A stretch of DNA of 64,000 nucleotides from Nocardia stercoris (GTDB lineage: Bacteria > Actinomycetota > Actinomycetes > Mycobacteriales > Mycobacteriaceae). Position 1 is the first letter of the stretch, and each line of letters begins with the position of its first letter. This document shows, one piece after another, positions 16,164-24,655 of this stretch. The notes beneath the pieces are model-generated. The model was given only the letters and a program-made list of their open reading frames with translations, was not told the origin of the DNA and searched no databases. The stretch spans positions 62,001-126,000 of the forward strand of contig NZ_RFFH01000007.1 in the NCBI RefSeq assembly GCF_003696265.1, read 5' to 3'. A program made the translations under genes and the position numbers.

Positions 16164-17752
16164 CCATCGATCACACCGCCGCCACCGCTCACGCCCTGAG
16201 CCTGCCCGCCACCCTGACACGGCCACGGGTCAGCCGCCTGACCGCGCAGCTGGCCGCGGCTCCGACCGCGAACTACACGACCACCTGCGCGCCGTACACC
16301 GGCGAACCCCTCGCCGACCTTCCCGTCTCGACACCGGCCGACGTCGAGGACGTCTTCGCCCGCGCGCGCCGGGCTCAGGCCCGGTGGGCCCTGGTCTCGC
16401 TCGAGGAGCGCCGGCGAATCCTGTTGCGCTTCCACGACCTCGTGCTCGAACGCCAGGACGAAGGACTCGACCTGATGCAGGCCGAGAACGGCAAAACGCG
16501 CCGCGACGCCTTCCTCGAAATCACCGACATCGCGATCACCGCACGCTATTACGCACGCACCGCCGCCGCGCTGCTCGCGCCCAAGCGCCGCCGGGGCGCG
16601 ATCCCGGTGCTGACACACACCACCGAACTGCGCCACCCGAAGGGGGTCGTCACGGTCATCTCACCGTGGAACTACCCCCTGAGCATGGCAGCCGGCGACG
16701 CGATCCCCGCGCTGATGGCCGGCAACGCCGTGGTGCAGAAACCGGACACCCAAACCGCTTTGACCGCCCTGTGGGCGCTGGAGCTGATGCGCGAGGCCGG
16801 ACTGCCGAAAGACCTGTGGCAGATGGTGATCGGCCGCGGCAGCTCGATCGGCGACGCTCTCATGGCCGGTGCCGACTACATGATGTTCACCGGGTCCACC
16901 GCCAGCGGCCGCCGGATCGCCGCCGGCGCCGGTGAGCGACTGATCGGGGCCTCCCTCGAGCTCGGCGGGAAGAACGCCATGGTCGTGCTCGAAGACGCCG
17001 ACATCGACAAGGCCGCCGCCGGTGCCGTCGCGGCATGCTTCCCCTCGGCGGGCCAGCTGTGTGTGTCCATCGAGCGGCTCTACGTCGCCGAGGAGATCCG
17101 TGACGAGTTCGTCGCGGCCTTCGTCGAGCGCACGCGAAAGCTGCGTCTGGGTGCTGCCTACGACTTCTCGGTCGACGTCGGATCGCTGACCAACTCCGCA
17201 CAGCTCGAGACGGTGACCGCGCACATCGCCGATGCCGTCGCCAAGGGCGCGACCGTCCTGGCCGGCGGTCACGCACGTCCCGACCTGGGACCGCTGTTCC
17301 ACGAGCCGACGATCCTCACCGATGTCACGCCCGAGATGACGTTGTTCGCGCACGAGACCTTCGGGCCGGTGGTGTCGATCTACCCGTACCGCGACGTCGA
17401 GGAGGCGATCGCGATGGCCAACGCCACTCCGTACGGGCTCAATGCCAGTGTCTGGTCCCGTAACGGCGCCCGCGGCCGGTCGGTCGCTGCCCGGTTGCAC
17501 GCCGGAACGGTCAATGTCAACGACGCCTTCGCCGCCGCGTGGGGCAGCATCGACGCCCCGATGGGCGGCATGGGCGACTCCGGCCTCGGCCGCAGGCACG
17601 GCGCCGACGGGCTCCTCGAGTACACGGAGGTCCAAACCGTCGCCCACCAACGCCTCCAAGGCTTCGCACCGCCGCGCGGTGTGAGCTACGAACGCTGGTC
17701 CCGCATCCTCACCTTGGCGCTGCGGGCCCTGCGACGCCTCGGCACACACTGA
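16160..17752 (+). CDS. Aldehyde dehydrogenase, succinate-semialdehyde dehydrogenase (GabD2)-like
   Basis: A 530-residue NAD(P)-dependent aldehyde dehydrogenase. Key motifs are VISPWNYPLSMAAGDAIPAL, FTGSTASGRRIA, ELGGKNAMVV (general-base Glu), GQLCVSIERLYV (nucleophilic Cys) and ETFGPVVSIYPY. The sequence resembles the longer mycobacterial GabD2 group. The ATG at 16160 overlaps the TGA of the decarboxylase-fold gene, so the two are co-translated. It probably oxidises an aldehyde made in the same pathway. Succinate semialdehyde is a guess from overall resemblance, not a proven substrate. Confidence 0.88.
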   Translation: MTIDHTAATAHALSLPATLTRPRVSRLTAQLAAAPTANYTTTCAPYTGEPLADLPVSTPADVEDVFARARRAQARWALVSLEERRRILLRFHDLVLERQDEGLDLMQAENGKTRRDAFLEITDIAITARYYARTAAALLAPKRRRGAIPVLTHTTELRHPKGVVTVISPWNYPLSMAAGDAIPALMAGNAVVQKPDTQTALTALWALELMREAGLPKDLWQMVIGRGSSIGDALMAGADYMMFTGSTASGRRIAAGAGERLIGASLELGGKNAMVVLEDADIDKAAAGAVAACFPSAGQLCVSIERLYVAEEIRDEFVAAFVERTRKLRLGAAYDFSVDVGSLTNSAQLETVTAHIADAVAKGATVLAGGHARPDLGPLFHEPTILTDVTPEMTLFAHETFGPVVSIYPYRDVEEAIAMANATPYGLNASVWSRNGARGRSVAARLHAGTVNVNDAFAAAWGSIDAPMGGMGDSGLGRRHGADGLLEYTEVQTVAHQRLQGFAPPRGVSYERWSRILTLALRALRRLGTH

Positions 17753-17821
17753 CCTCCGCGTGCGACGGACGAGTCACCACACACGAACCTGTAAACCGAC
17801 CACACCTGAGGACTTTCGGAG

Positions 17822-18505
17822 ATGACCAAGCGGATCTTGCACGTTGTGACGAACGTCGGCCACTACGGCGATGCCTCGCATCCCACCGGACTCTGGTTGT
17901 CCGAGCTCACTCATGCCTGGAAGGTGTTCGAGGACCACGGGTTCGAACAATCCTTGGTCAGTCCCCGAGGCGGGCCTTCGCCCCTCGAGCCGCGATCGTT
18001 GAAGTTCCCCAACTACGACAGATCCGCGAAGCAATGGCATGCCGACCCGGCGCGCATGGCGCTGCTGGAGAACACCGCCGACCCCGATCGGATCGAGTCG
18101 GCGGACTACGACGCGATCTACTTCACCGGCGGCCACGGCGTCATGTACGACTTCCCCGACAGCGCCGGGCTGCAACAGATCTCGCGGGAGATCTTCGAAC
18201 GCGGCGGCATCGTGGCCACGGTCTGCCATGGCTACTGTGGCCTGTTGAACACCAAGCTGTCCGACGGTTCCTACCTTGTCGCCGACCGTCAGGTCACCGG
18301 GTTCGCCTGGCGGGAGGAAGTGCTCGCCGGCGTGGCCAAGCTCGTGCCGTACAACGTCGAGGCCGAGATGAAAAAGCGTGGTGCCCGCTACGAGAAGGCG
18401 CTACTGCCGTTCGTTCCGTATGCGGTCGTCGACGGCACTCTCGTCACCGGCCAGAACCCCGCTTCGGCCACAGTGACCGCCAAGCAGGTCGCGGCTCTGC
18501 TGTGA
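17822..18505 (+). CDS. DJ-1/PfpI-superfamily protein (Hsp31-like)
   Basis: A 227-residue protein of the DJ-1/class I glutamine-amidotransferase fold: RILHVVTNVGHYGD, TGLWLSELTHAW with the usual Glu, FTGGHGVMYDFPD, and the nucleophile elbow ATVCHGYCGLLN. The length and the GHG/CHG motifs resemble the Hsp31-like glyoxalase III/chaperone group. It would protect against, or detoxify, reactive aldehydes such as those formed by the upstream enzymes. It follows the aldehyde dehydrogenase by about 70 bp with TTCGGAG before the ATG, so it is probably in the same operon. The enzymatic activity is inferred. Confidence 0.85.
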   Translation: MTKRILHVVTNVGHYGDASHPTGLWLSELTHAWKVFEDHGFEQSLVSPRGGPSPLEPRSLKFPNYDRSAKQWHADPARMALLENTADPDRIESADYDAIYFTGGHGVMYDFPDSAGLQQISREIFERGGIVATVCHGYCGLLNTKLSDGSYLVADRQVTGFAWREEVLAGVAKLVPYNVEAEMKKRGARYEKALLPFVPYAVVDGTLVTGQNPASATVTAKQVAALL

Positions 18506-18595
18506 GCCTCTCGGCGGAAACGAAGCGCCGTGGGGGTCCACGGGAACCTCGAACATCATCGGACACTCGGCACGAGCGAGTCGACCGACCGGCAA

Positions 18596-18612
18596 TGTTT
18601 ACGGCATAAACA
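18596..18612. promoter_or_regulatory. Probable TetR auto-operator
   Basis: TGTTTA and TAAACA form perfect six-base arms around CGGCA, a 17-bp dyad 17 bp before the TetR start. It fits the TGTTKAC-N7-ACA pattern also found at 14954, 15131 and 19396. Self-repression by the downstream TetR protein is the simplest reading. Confidence 0.6.
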
Positions 18613-18629
18613 ATTGATAGATTGGAAGC

Positions 18630-19244
18630 ATGCCAACGTCGAACGCCCGGTACCACCACGGTGACCTCCCCGCCGCGCTGGTCCGCGCGGCTGTCGAGCT
18701 CCTGGAAGAGGAGGGCGCCGCCGAGCTCTCCTTGCGAGCAGCCGCGCGGCGCGCCGGAGTGTCCGCCGCGGCGCCGTACCGGCACTTCGCCGACCGTGAC
18801 GCCCTGCTCTCCGCCGTCGCCGCGGTGGGTTACCGCGACCTCGCAGCCGATCTCGTCGCCGCGAGCGCGGCGCCGAAGACCACCGAGGACTTCACCGCGA
18901 TCGCGATCGCCTACATACGGTTCGCGCTGAATCGCCCCGGGCTCTTCCGGGCGATGTTCTCCGAACCGTGCGACCCGAACAGCCCGGAGCGGCTCGCGGC
19001 AACCACGGCTATTCACGAGTACGTGCGAACGATTGTGCGCCAGGCATTCCCGGAAGCGGACGAGGAAGCGCTCGCTACGGCGCTGTGGTCGATGGTGCAC
19101 GGCCTGGCCTTCCTGTACCTACACGGAAAGTTCGACGCCAGCGAACCGGGCGAACTGGACAATCGAGTGCGTGCCGCGACCCGCGCCGTGCTCGGGTTGA
19201 CCGAGCACCCATCGACGCAGGCCCCCGCGAGCGGCGGGGTTTGA
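18630..19244 (+). CDS. TetR/AcrR-family regulator of the ADC/ALDH cluster
   Basis: A 204-residue regulator. The helix-turn-helix is RYHHGDLPAALVRAAVELLEEEG ... LSLRAAARRAGVSAAAPYRHFADRDALL. The C-terminal domain resembles the WHG-type (TetR_C_33) with FALNRPGLFRAMF. It sits between the aldehyde-metabolism operon and the esterase gene, and a 17-bp dyad lies directly upstream. Four copies of the related motif across the cluster suggest one regulon. The effector is unknown, but is probably a substrate of the cluster. Confidence 0.9.
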   Translation: MPTSNARYHHGDLPAALVRAAVELLEEEGAAELSLRAAARRAGVSAAAPYRHFADRDALLSAVAAVGYRDLAADLVAASAAPKTTEDFTAIAIAYIRFALNRPGLFRAMFSEPCDPNSPERLAATTAIHEYVRTIVRQAFPEADEEALATALWSMVHGLAFLYLHGKFDASEPGELDNRVRAATRAVLGLTEHPSTQAPASGGV

Positions 19245-19395
19245 TACTCAGCGAGGATTTCCGCCCTGGCTGCGCCAGCAAGCCAGGGCCGATCCCCGCC
19301 GGTTACCCGGGATTGTGCCCATACCGACGTTCATCCCTTCACGCACCCGGGCAAACCGGCTTCGAAAACACTCCAGTGCAAGGGAATTCATACTG

Positions 19396-19412
19396 TGTTG
19401 ACAGTGTTGACA
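19396..19412. promoter_or_regulatory. Tandem TGTTGACA operator/promoter before the esterase
   Basis: GTGTTGACA occurs twice in tandem, at 19395-19403 and 19404-19412. ACTGT/ACAGT also form a perfect dyad around GTTG at 19392-19405. The 17-mer beginning at 19396 fits the TGTTKAC-N7-ACA motif shared with the cluster. TTGACA at 19407-19412 could serve as a -35. The region 19245-19532 has no gene. Confidence 0.5.
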
Positions 19413-19532
19413 TTGCAGGACTAGCCTGACTTCCGGCACCGCACATATGGACTCTTCTCGACAAACGGCGCAGAGCCTGCGCCCGATCCAGAACCGACCC
19501 CGTACGCCACCCGCATCGGAAGGTTGACCGCG

Positions 19533-20486
19533 ATGACCGAGATCAAGCCCGTGCTCGAGCCCGAAGCCGCCGATTTCTGCAAGGCGACCGACACCCCGCC
19601 GTTCCTGTACCAGCTCCCACCGGAGGAAGGCCGCAAAGCGGTCGACGAGGTCCAATCCGGCGATATCGAGATGCCGGCGATCGATGAGGAATGGGTCACC
19701 GTCGAGGGCGGACCGACCGGCAGCGTGCGTGTGCGCATCGTCAAACCGGCGGGCACGACCGGCCCCCTGCCCGTACTGTTCTACATCCACGGCGCCGGAT
19801 GGGTATTCGGAAACGCGCACACCCACGACCGCCTGGTACGAGAACTCGCCGTGGGCGCCGGCGCCGCCGCGGTATTCCCCGAGTACACATTGTCGCCGGA
19901 GGCCAAATACCCGACCGCGATCGAACAGAATTACGCTGCCGCGCAATGGGTCTTCGCCCACGGCGCCGAGAAGGGGCTCGATACTTCACGTTTCGCCGTC
20001 GCCGGGGACTCGGTGGGCGGCAACATGAGCATCGTGTTCACCCTGATGGCCAAGGACCGCGGCGACATCCGCGTCGACCAGCAGGTACTGCTCTACCCGG
20101 TGACCAACGCCGACTTCGACACCGCCTCCTACCACCAGTTCGCCGAGCACTACTTCCTCACCCGCGAAGGCATGAAATGGTTCTGGGACCAATACACCGA
20201 GAACGACGCCCAGCGCGCGGAGATCTACGCTTCACCGCTGCGCGCGTCGATCGAACAATTGCGCGGCTTGCCGCCCGCCCTCGTGATCACCGGTGAGGCC
20301 GACGTCCTGCGCGACGAAGGCGAGGCGTACGCGGCCAAGCTCCGCGAAGCCGGCGTGCCCGTCACACACGTGCGATTCGGGGGAATCATCCACGACTTCA
20401 TGATGATCAACTCGATGCGCCCCACCCATGCCGCCACCACGGCCATCGCGCTGGCGCAGGACACACTCCGCAAAGCTCTGCACTGA
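19533..20486 (+). CDS. Alpha/beta-hydrolase, hormone-sensitive-lipase-family esterase
   Basis: A 317-residue cytoplasmic esterase. The oxyanion-hole motif is HGAGW (HGGG variant) and the nucleophile elbow is GDSVGGN. The Asp is in the GEADVLRDEG segment and the His is in GGIIHDF. The start at ATG 19533 is chosen because GGAAGG lies nine bases upstream; a TTG at 19524 overlaps that site. It would hydrolyse a short acyl ester or lactone. Its promoter carries the same operator as the decarboxylase/dehydrogenase operon, so it probably acts in the same pathway. Confidence 0.9.
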   Translation: MTEIKPVLEPEAADFCKATDTPPFLYQLPPEEGRKAVDEVQSGDIEMPAIDEEWVTVEGGPTGSVRVRIVKPAGTTGPLPVLFYIHGAGWVFGNAHTHDRLVRELAVGAGAAAVFPEYTLSPEAKYPTAIEQNYAAAQWVFAHGAEKGLDTSRFAVAGDSVGGNMSIVFTLMAKDRGDIRVDQQVLLYPVTNADFDTASYHQFAEHYFLTREGMKWFWDQYTENDAQRAEIYASPLRASIEQLRGLPPALVITGEADVLRDEGEAYAAKLREAGVPVTHVRFGGIIHDFMMINSMRPTHAATTAIALAQDTLRKALH

Positions 20487-20559
20487 TCCGACGCCGGTAG
20501 CCGTTCCGCGGGAGGCAGCGAACGACGGCAGTGGATCAGCACGGTACCGGGATTCCCGC

Positions 20560-20801
20560 ACCTCGACACGACTCCGCGTAGCCGAAGGCAGAATTCCGCT
20601 CCCGATCCAGATCGCCTTCGGCGCACCGATCGAAGCCGCCATCAACTAGTACACTACGAACCTGATCAACCGTCTCCACGATCTGGATATCCCGGTGACC
20701 GTGGACGACCGGCCGGTCGGCACCACTCCTGGGGTTACTGGGAGGACGACCTCCACACCTCCTGGCCCTTCCTCGCCCGATCCATGGGCATCGCGGAGTG
20801 A
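20560..20801 (+). pseudogene. Remnant of a mycolyltransferase/antigen-85-like esterase (C-terminal tail)
   Basis: The plus strand reads LPIQIAFGAPIEAAIN, a TAG stop, then YTTNLINRLHDLDIPVTVDD and RPVGT. After a one-base shift it continues HSWGYWEDDLHTSWPFLARS and ends at TGA 20801. HSWGYW is the catalytic-His region of the antigen-85/mycolyltransferase-like esterase family. The rest of the gene is missing, with a stop and a frameshift inside, so this is decayed. It lies between two intact genes, with no mobile element seen. Such enzymes occur in mycolic-acid bacteria. Confidence 0.7.
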
Positions 20802-21033
20802 CCGGCCGACGCGAGGACCGGATAGCGAGGACCGCATATTGCCCATCGGGCCGCGATCGGCAACCTCGGCGTAAACCGTTCCGCCTCAACCTAATACGAC
20901 CAACGCAGACGGGCCCTCGGTGAGCGGGAGCAACGACTCACCGGGTCGATTCGACACGGTCAGCTCCTCCGAGTCCGGCCCGATCTCCTTCTGCACCAGG
21001 CATACTCACCTGCCACATTGTCATAATTGCGAT

Positions 21034-22185
21034 ATGGCGACCGTTTTCGACGACGACTTCGCACGCGACCCGTGGCCCGTGTTGCGGGCCCTGCGTGACG
21101 ACGGCGGCGTGCATCGGATCATTACTCCGGACGGCCCGCCCGCATGGCTGGTGACCCGGTACGACGGCGTACGCGGCGGCCTGCTCGACGACCGGCTGTC
21201 GACCAATCTCCGGTACGCGGACGGGCCCGACTACCGAGGGTTCGCCGTTCCGGCGCCGCTGGGCGTCTTCCAGACCAGCGAGCCAGGTGACCTCGCCCGG
21301 TTGCGGCGACCGGTGATCACCGAGTTGCGCGGTGTCGGCGAGTGGTCCGGCCGGATACCCGACCTCGTCGACCAGTTGCTGCGGCGGCTCGATCCCACCG
21401 CCGAACTCGACCTCGTCGAACAGGTAGCGGTGCCGCTGCCGGCGGCCGTGCTCGCGCAGTTGCTCGGGCTGCCGGCCGACCTGCGTGATCGGCTGCTCGG
21501 CTGGGCGAATTCGACATTGCGCCCGCATGCGGCCCCGCGCGCCCGCGACACCCTGGCGGCCATGCAGGAGATCCTCGCCGCGACGCTCGCCGTCGGGCGC
21601 CGGGTAGGCCCCGAATCGACGCTCGGCAGGCTGACCGGTTCGAGCGCACTGAATTCCGGGGAAACCGTCGGACTGCTGTTCTACCTGTTGTTCGTCTGGT
21701 ACGAGGTGCTGGCCGACGCGATCTCCGGTGCGGTGCTCGCGCTTTCGAGCCGACCCGACCAGCTCGACTTCCTGCGGTCGGAACCGGACCGGGCCACCGC
21801 CGGCGACGAACTGCTGCGCTATGTGTCACCACAGGTGCTGGCAGGCCCGCGATTCGCGACCGAGGATCTCGACATCGGCGGTCAGCGGATCTCGGCCGGC
21901 CAGACCGTGCTGTTGTGTCTGGCTTCCGCCAATCACGACGAGGCGGTTTTCCGTCGCCCGGACGAGCTGGACCTGTCCAGAAATCCCAACCCGCACTTGA
22001 GCTTCGGCCACGGAAGCCACGCCTGCGTCAGCACCGGCCTGGTCCGCCCGATGCTGGCGGAGATCCTGGTCGCGATCTATACCCGCTGGCCCGGCCTGCG
22101 CGTGACCGGGTGCGAACCCGAGATCGCGTGGCGTTCCGGTTTCCGCCATCGCGGCCCCGTCAGCCTGCCGGTGAAACCGACATAA
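21034..22185 (+). CDS. Cytochrome P450-like protein lacking the usual I-helix motif
   Basis: About 383 residues from ATG 21034 (MATVFDDDFARDPWPVLRAL). A longer frame begins at 20920 but its head is unlike P450s. The K-helix ExxR is ELLRYVSP. The heme loop is LSFGHGSHACVSTGL, keeping the Cys ligand but with Ser where Gly usually follows. The I-helix reads LLFYLLFVWYEVLADAISGA, without the AGxxT acid-alcohol pair used for O2 activation. It may be a peroxide-driven, dehydrating or catalytically altered P450. No ferredoxin gene is adjacent. No ribosome site is clear, so the start is uncertain. Confidence 0.8.
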   Translation: MATVFDDDFARDPWPVLRALRDDGGVHRIITPDGPPAWLVTRYDGVRGGLLDDRLSTNLRYADGPDYRGFAVPAPLGVFQTSEPGDLARLRRPVITELRGVGEWSGRIPDLVDQLLRRLDPTAELDLVEQVAVPLPAAVLAQLLGLPADLRDRLLGWANSTLRPHAAPRARDTLAAMQEILAATLAVGRRVGPESTLGRLTGSSALNSGETVGLLFYLLFVWYEVLADAISGAVLALSSRPDQLDFLRSEPDRATAGDELLRYVSPQVLAGPRFATEDLDIGGQRISAGQTVLLCLASANHDEAVFRRPDELDLSRNPNPHLSFGHGSHACVSTGLVRPMLAEILVAIYTRWPGLRVTGCEPEIAWRSGFRHRGPVSLPVKPT

Positions 22186-22239
22186 GGAGAGGGCCGAGCT
22201 TCCAACCTGTGCCGTAAACCAGCCGGCTCGTGAACCTCC

Positions 22240-22809
22240 TCAGCGGACCGGCTCCACGACCATGGGCACGATCGGGGTGCCGGCGGGATCGAACAAGTCT
22301 CGACCACACGAGTCGCATTCGCCCTCAGCAGGTTTCGCTTCCGTCTCGGGGAGCTGCCACACGTTCGTGCCACCGCACGGACAGTCGATGATGTAGAGCG
22401 ATTCGGACGAAGGCCGGTCCAGACCCCATGCCGAACTCGAGGCCGCGGTGCGACGCATGACGCCCACCCGATACGTGTCGTCGCCGGACCGCAGTGCGCC
22501 GAGCGCCAATCCCGCACTCGCCAGGGCTTCGTCGACCGCACGCAGGACCGCCGGCACGTGTTCACCACGCTCGAGGTCAGCCTCGGCCGCTTGCGTGGCT
22601 GCGGACTCGACGGCAGCGACAACCGCGCGGCCCTTCCCGAAGGCCGCGACCCGGCCCGCCACGAACTGCGCTATCTGTCCGGTCCGCTCCTCACCGGACC
22701 AGTCGACCGGCAAGAGAACCCCTTGCCGGATCAGGGAATCCACCACATCGTCCGCATCGAGTGGGAACCCCTGCTCAGCGCCCGCAAGGAAATACGCCAT
22801 ATCGCTCAC
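22240..22809 (-). CDS. Hypothetical protein with C-terminal CxC...CxxC motif
   Basis: A 189-residue protein not recognised as any named family. Residues 1-105 look helical (DADDVVDSLIRQGVLLPVDW, then AVVAAVESAATQAAEADLE). The C-terminal 50 residues hold two Cys pairs, IIDCPCGGTNVW and GECDSCGRDLFD, spaced like a zinc ribbon. A later in-frame ATG at 22800 is an alternative start. It lies beside the P450 and FAD monooxygenase genes, but nothing links it to them. A role in metal binding or nucleic-acid contact is speculative. Confidence 0.65.
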   Translation of the reverse strand: MSDMAYFLAGAEQGFPLDADDVVDSLIRQGVLLPVDWSGEERTGQIAQFVAGRVAAFGKGRAVVAAVESAATQAAEADLERGEHVPAVLRAVDEALASAGLALGALRSGDDTYRVGVMRRTAASSSAWGLDRPSSESLYIIDCPCGGTNVWQLPETEAKPAEGECDSCGRDLFDPAGTPIVPMVVEPVR

Positions 22810-22839
22810 GTCGCCAGCATACGAACGAGCATCCGACGG

Positions 22840-24081
22840 CTACGAGTTCGGAACCCCTGCGTAGTCGGGTAGTTCGACACCGTTGATCGCACGCTCGAGC
22901 AGTTCGGTGAACCATTCGCCGGCGAAATCGGGGCTCGGCTCGGCGTCCGGCCCGGGGATGTCGCGGCTGCGTGCGTTCAACCGGCCGATCTCCTGGTTGG
23001 CCTCGACGTACGACCGCATCCGCGCCTCGTAGCGGTCGAACCCGGCCTCGGGGTTCCAGTCGGCGGCGGCCAGTTCCCCCGCCAGCAGATAGGCACCGAC
23101 CAGGGCCAGCCCGGTGCCCTGCCCGGACATCGGCGACGAGCAGAACGCCGCGTCCCCGAGCAGCCCTACCCGTCCGCTCGACCAACGGTCCATCACTACC
23201 TGGGCGACCTGGTCGAGGTAGAAGTCGGGGGTGTCGTGCAGGTGCGCGAGGATATCCGAGGTCAACCAACCGCAACCGGCCATCCGCGCACGCAGCAGGC
23301 GTTTCTGGGCCACGATGTCGCGGTAGTCGACATCGAAGTCGGCCGAGGTGAAGTAGAACATCGCCATCGCTCGGGTCGCGTCCTGGATGGGGCGCAGCAG
23401 GGCGGAGCGCCCGGACTCCTGATACTCGAGCAGCCAGCGGTCCAGCCCGAACTCGTTCGGCACGCTGTAGAAGGCCAGCACGTGCCCGAGGTGGCGGACG
23501 AACCGCTCGTGCGGCCCGAACACCATCGCTCGCAGTGGCGAATGCAGCCCGTCCGCACCGACCACCAGGTCGAAGCGCCGCCGGTCGCCGCCCGCGAAGG
23601 ACACGTCGACCCCGTCCGCGTCCTGGGCGAGTTCGGCGATCCGGTCACCGAAGACATACGCGACACTGTCGCGGGTGTTGTCATAGAGCACCCGGGACAA
23701 ATCCCCGCGCAGGATCTCGATATCCGCGATGAACCCGTCGCCACCGTCGTCATCGGCGGAAAAGGTCTCCAGCACTTTCCCGTTCGCGTCCACCGTGTAC
23801 GCGCCGGCGGTATCGGTGCAGGCCGCGCGCACCGCCGTGTCCAGCCCCATGCGCTCGATGACCTCCTTGGCCACCCCGCGCGCGTCCACCGCCTGCCCAC
23901 CCGGCCGCAGCTCGGGAGCCCGCTCCACCACGGTCACCTCGGCACCCCGCCGACGCAGCCAGTAGGCCAGCGCCGGTCCCGCGATGCTCGCCCCGGCCAC
24001 CAACACCCTGGGACCGGTCACCTGCGGCCGCCGCTCACCCGTCCGGGTCGTGCGCTCCTGTTCGGCGTGGCCACCACTCAT
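22840..24081 (-). CDS. FAD-dependent monooxygenase (PHBH/TetX family)
   Basis: A 413-residue flavoprotein. The N-terminal Rossmann motif is VLVAGASIAGPALAYWLRRRG, the middle DG motif is VVGADGLHSPLRAMVFG, and the GD motif is GLLGDAAFCSSPMSGQGTGLALVGAYLLAGE. This is class A flavin monooxygenase architecture, which hydroxylates aromatic or polycyclic substrates using NAD(P)H and O2; several relatives inactivate tetracycline-type or rifamycin-type drugs. The ATG at 24081 is chosen because AGGAGG lies five bases upstream. The substrate cannot be assigned from sequence, so drug modification is only one possibility. Confidence 0.9.
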   Translation of the reverse strand: MSGGHAEQERTTRTGERRPQVTGPRVLVAGASIAGPALAYWLRRRGAEVTVVERAPELRPGGQAVDARGVAKEVIERMGLDTAVRAACTDTAGAYTVDANGKVLETFSADDDGGDGFIADIEILRGDLSRVLYDNTRDSVAYVFGDRIAELAQDADGVDVSFAGGDRRRFDLVVGADGLHSPLRAMVFGPHERFVRHLGHVLAFYSVPNEFGLDRWLLEYQESGRSALLRPIQDATRAMAMFYFTSADFDVDYRDIVAQKRLLRARMAGCGWLTSDILAHLHDTPDFYLDQVAQVVMDRWSSGRVGLLGDAAFCSSPMSGQGTGLALVGAYLLAGELAAADWNPEAGFDRYEARMRSYVEANQEIGRLNARSRDIPGPDAEPSPDFAGEWFTELLERAINGVELPDYAGVPNS

Positions 24082-24230
24082 CACTGCCTCCTACGTTTCC
24101 TCCGCGCTGAACCGGTCCAGCACGGGCCGACGCTGTCTGCGTATCCGGCTGTACCGACTACGGATCCACCCGAAATTCATCGGTACCGCCGAAATCGCCG
24201 CCCTCGCTACACCGCCGATACGATGCGATC

Positions 24231-24488
24231 GTGTGGAGCGAAGCGGCTGATCTGGAACTGCTGATGGATCGGCTGGCTGCGGCAGGTGTCGCCATGCTGC
24301 TCAGGGTCGACGTGGAACGCTTCGATGCGGGCAGGCCGCACTGGACGGTCTTGCTGTCTGGACCGGCGCTGTACCCGGACAACACCATTCGCGTGGACGC
24401 GCATGGTCTCGGGACCGGGATCACCCGGGGTCTACAACGGCTGCGGGAACACGACGGGGATTGGGAGTGGCTGGATGATTGGGTCTGA
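24231..24488 (+). CDS. Small hypothetical protein (85 aa)
   Basis: An 85-residue frame from GTG 24231, MWSEAADLELLMDRLAAAGVAMLLRVDVERFDAGRP ... LQRLREHDGDWEWLDDWV. Its acidic, amphipathic composition and codon use look coding, and it lies divergent from the FAD monooxygenase with no competing frame of better quality. No domain or ribosome site was recognised. It could be a small regulatory or immunity-type protein, but there is no evidence for any function. Confidence 0.5.
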   Translation: MWSEAADLELLMDRLAAAGVAMLLRVDVERFDAGRPHWTVLLSGPALYPDNTIRVDAHGLGTGITRGLQRLREHDGDWEWLDDWV

Positions 24489-24655
24489 GAGCGTCATCCA
24501 GCGGATTGCGGACCATTCCCCCCCGGCCGAGGGCACGGTGTATTCGGCCGGCGACCGCACCGACGAGCGAACACAACTACGCAGCCCGAATCGATGCACG
24601 CACAGCGCATACCGAAATGCGCAGTGCCGCAACATATCTCACGGCGGGCCGTTGA

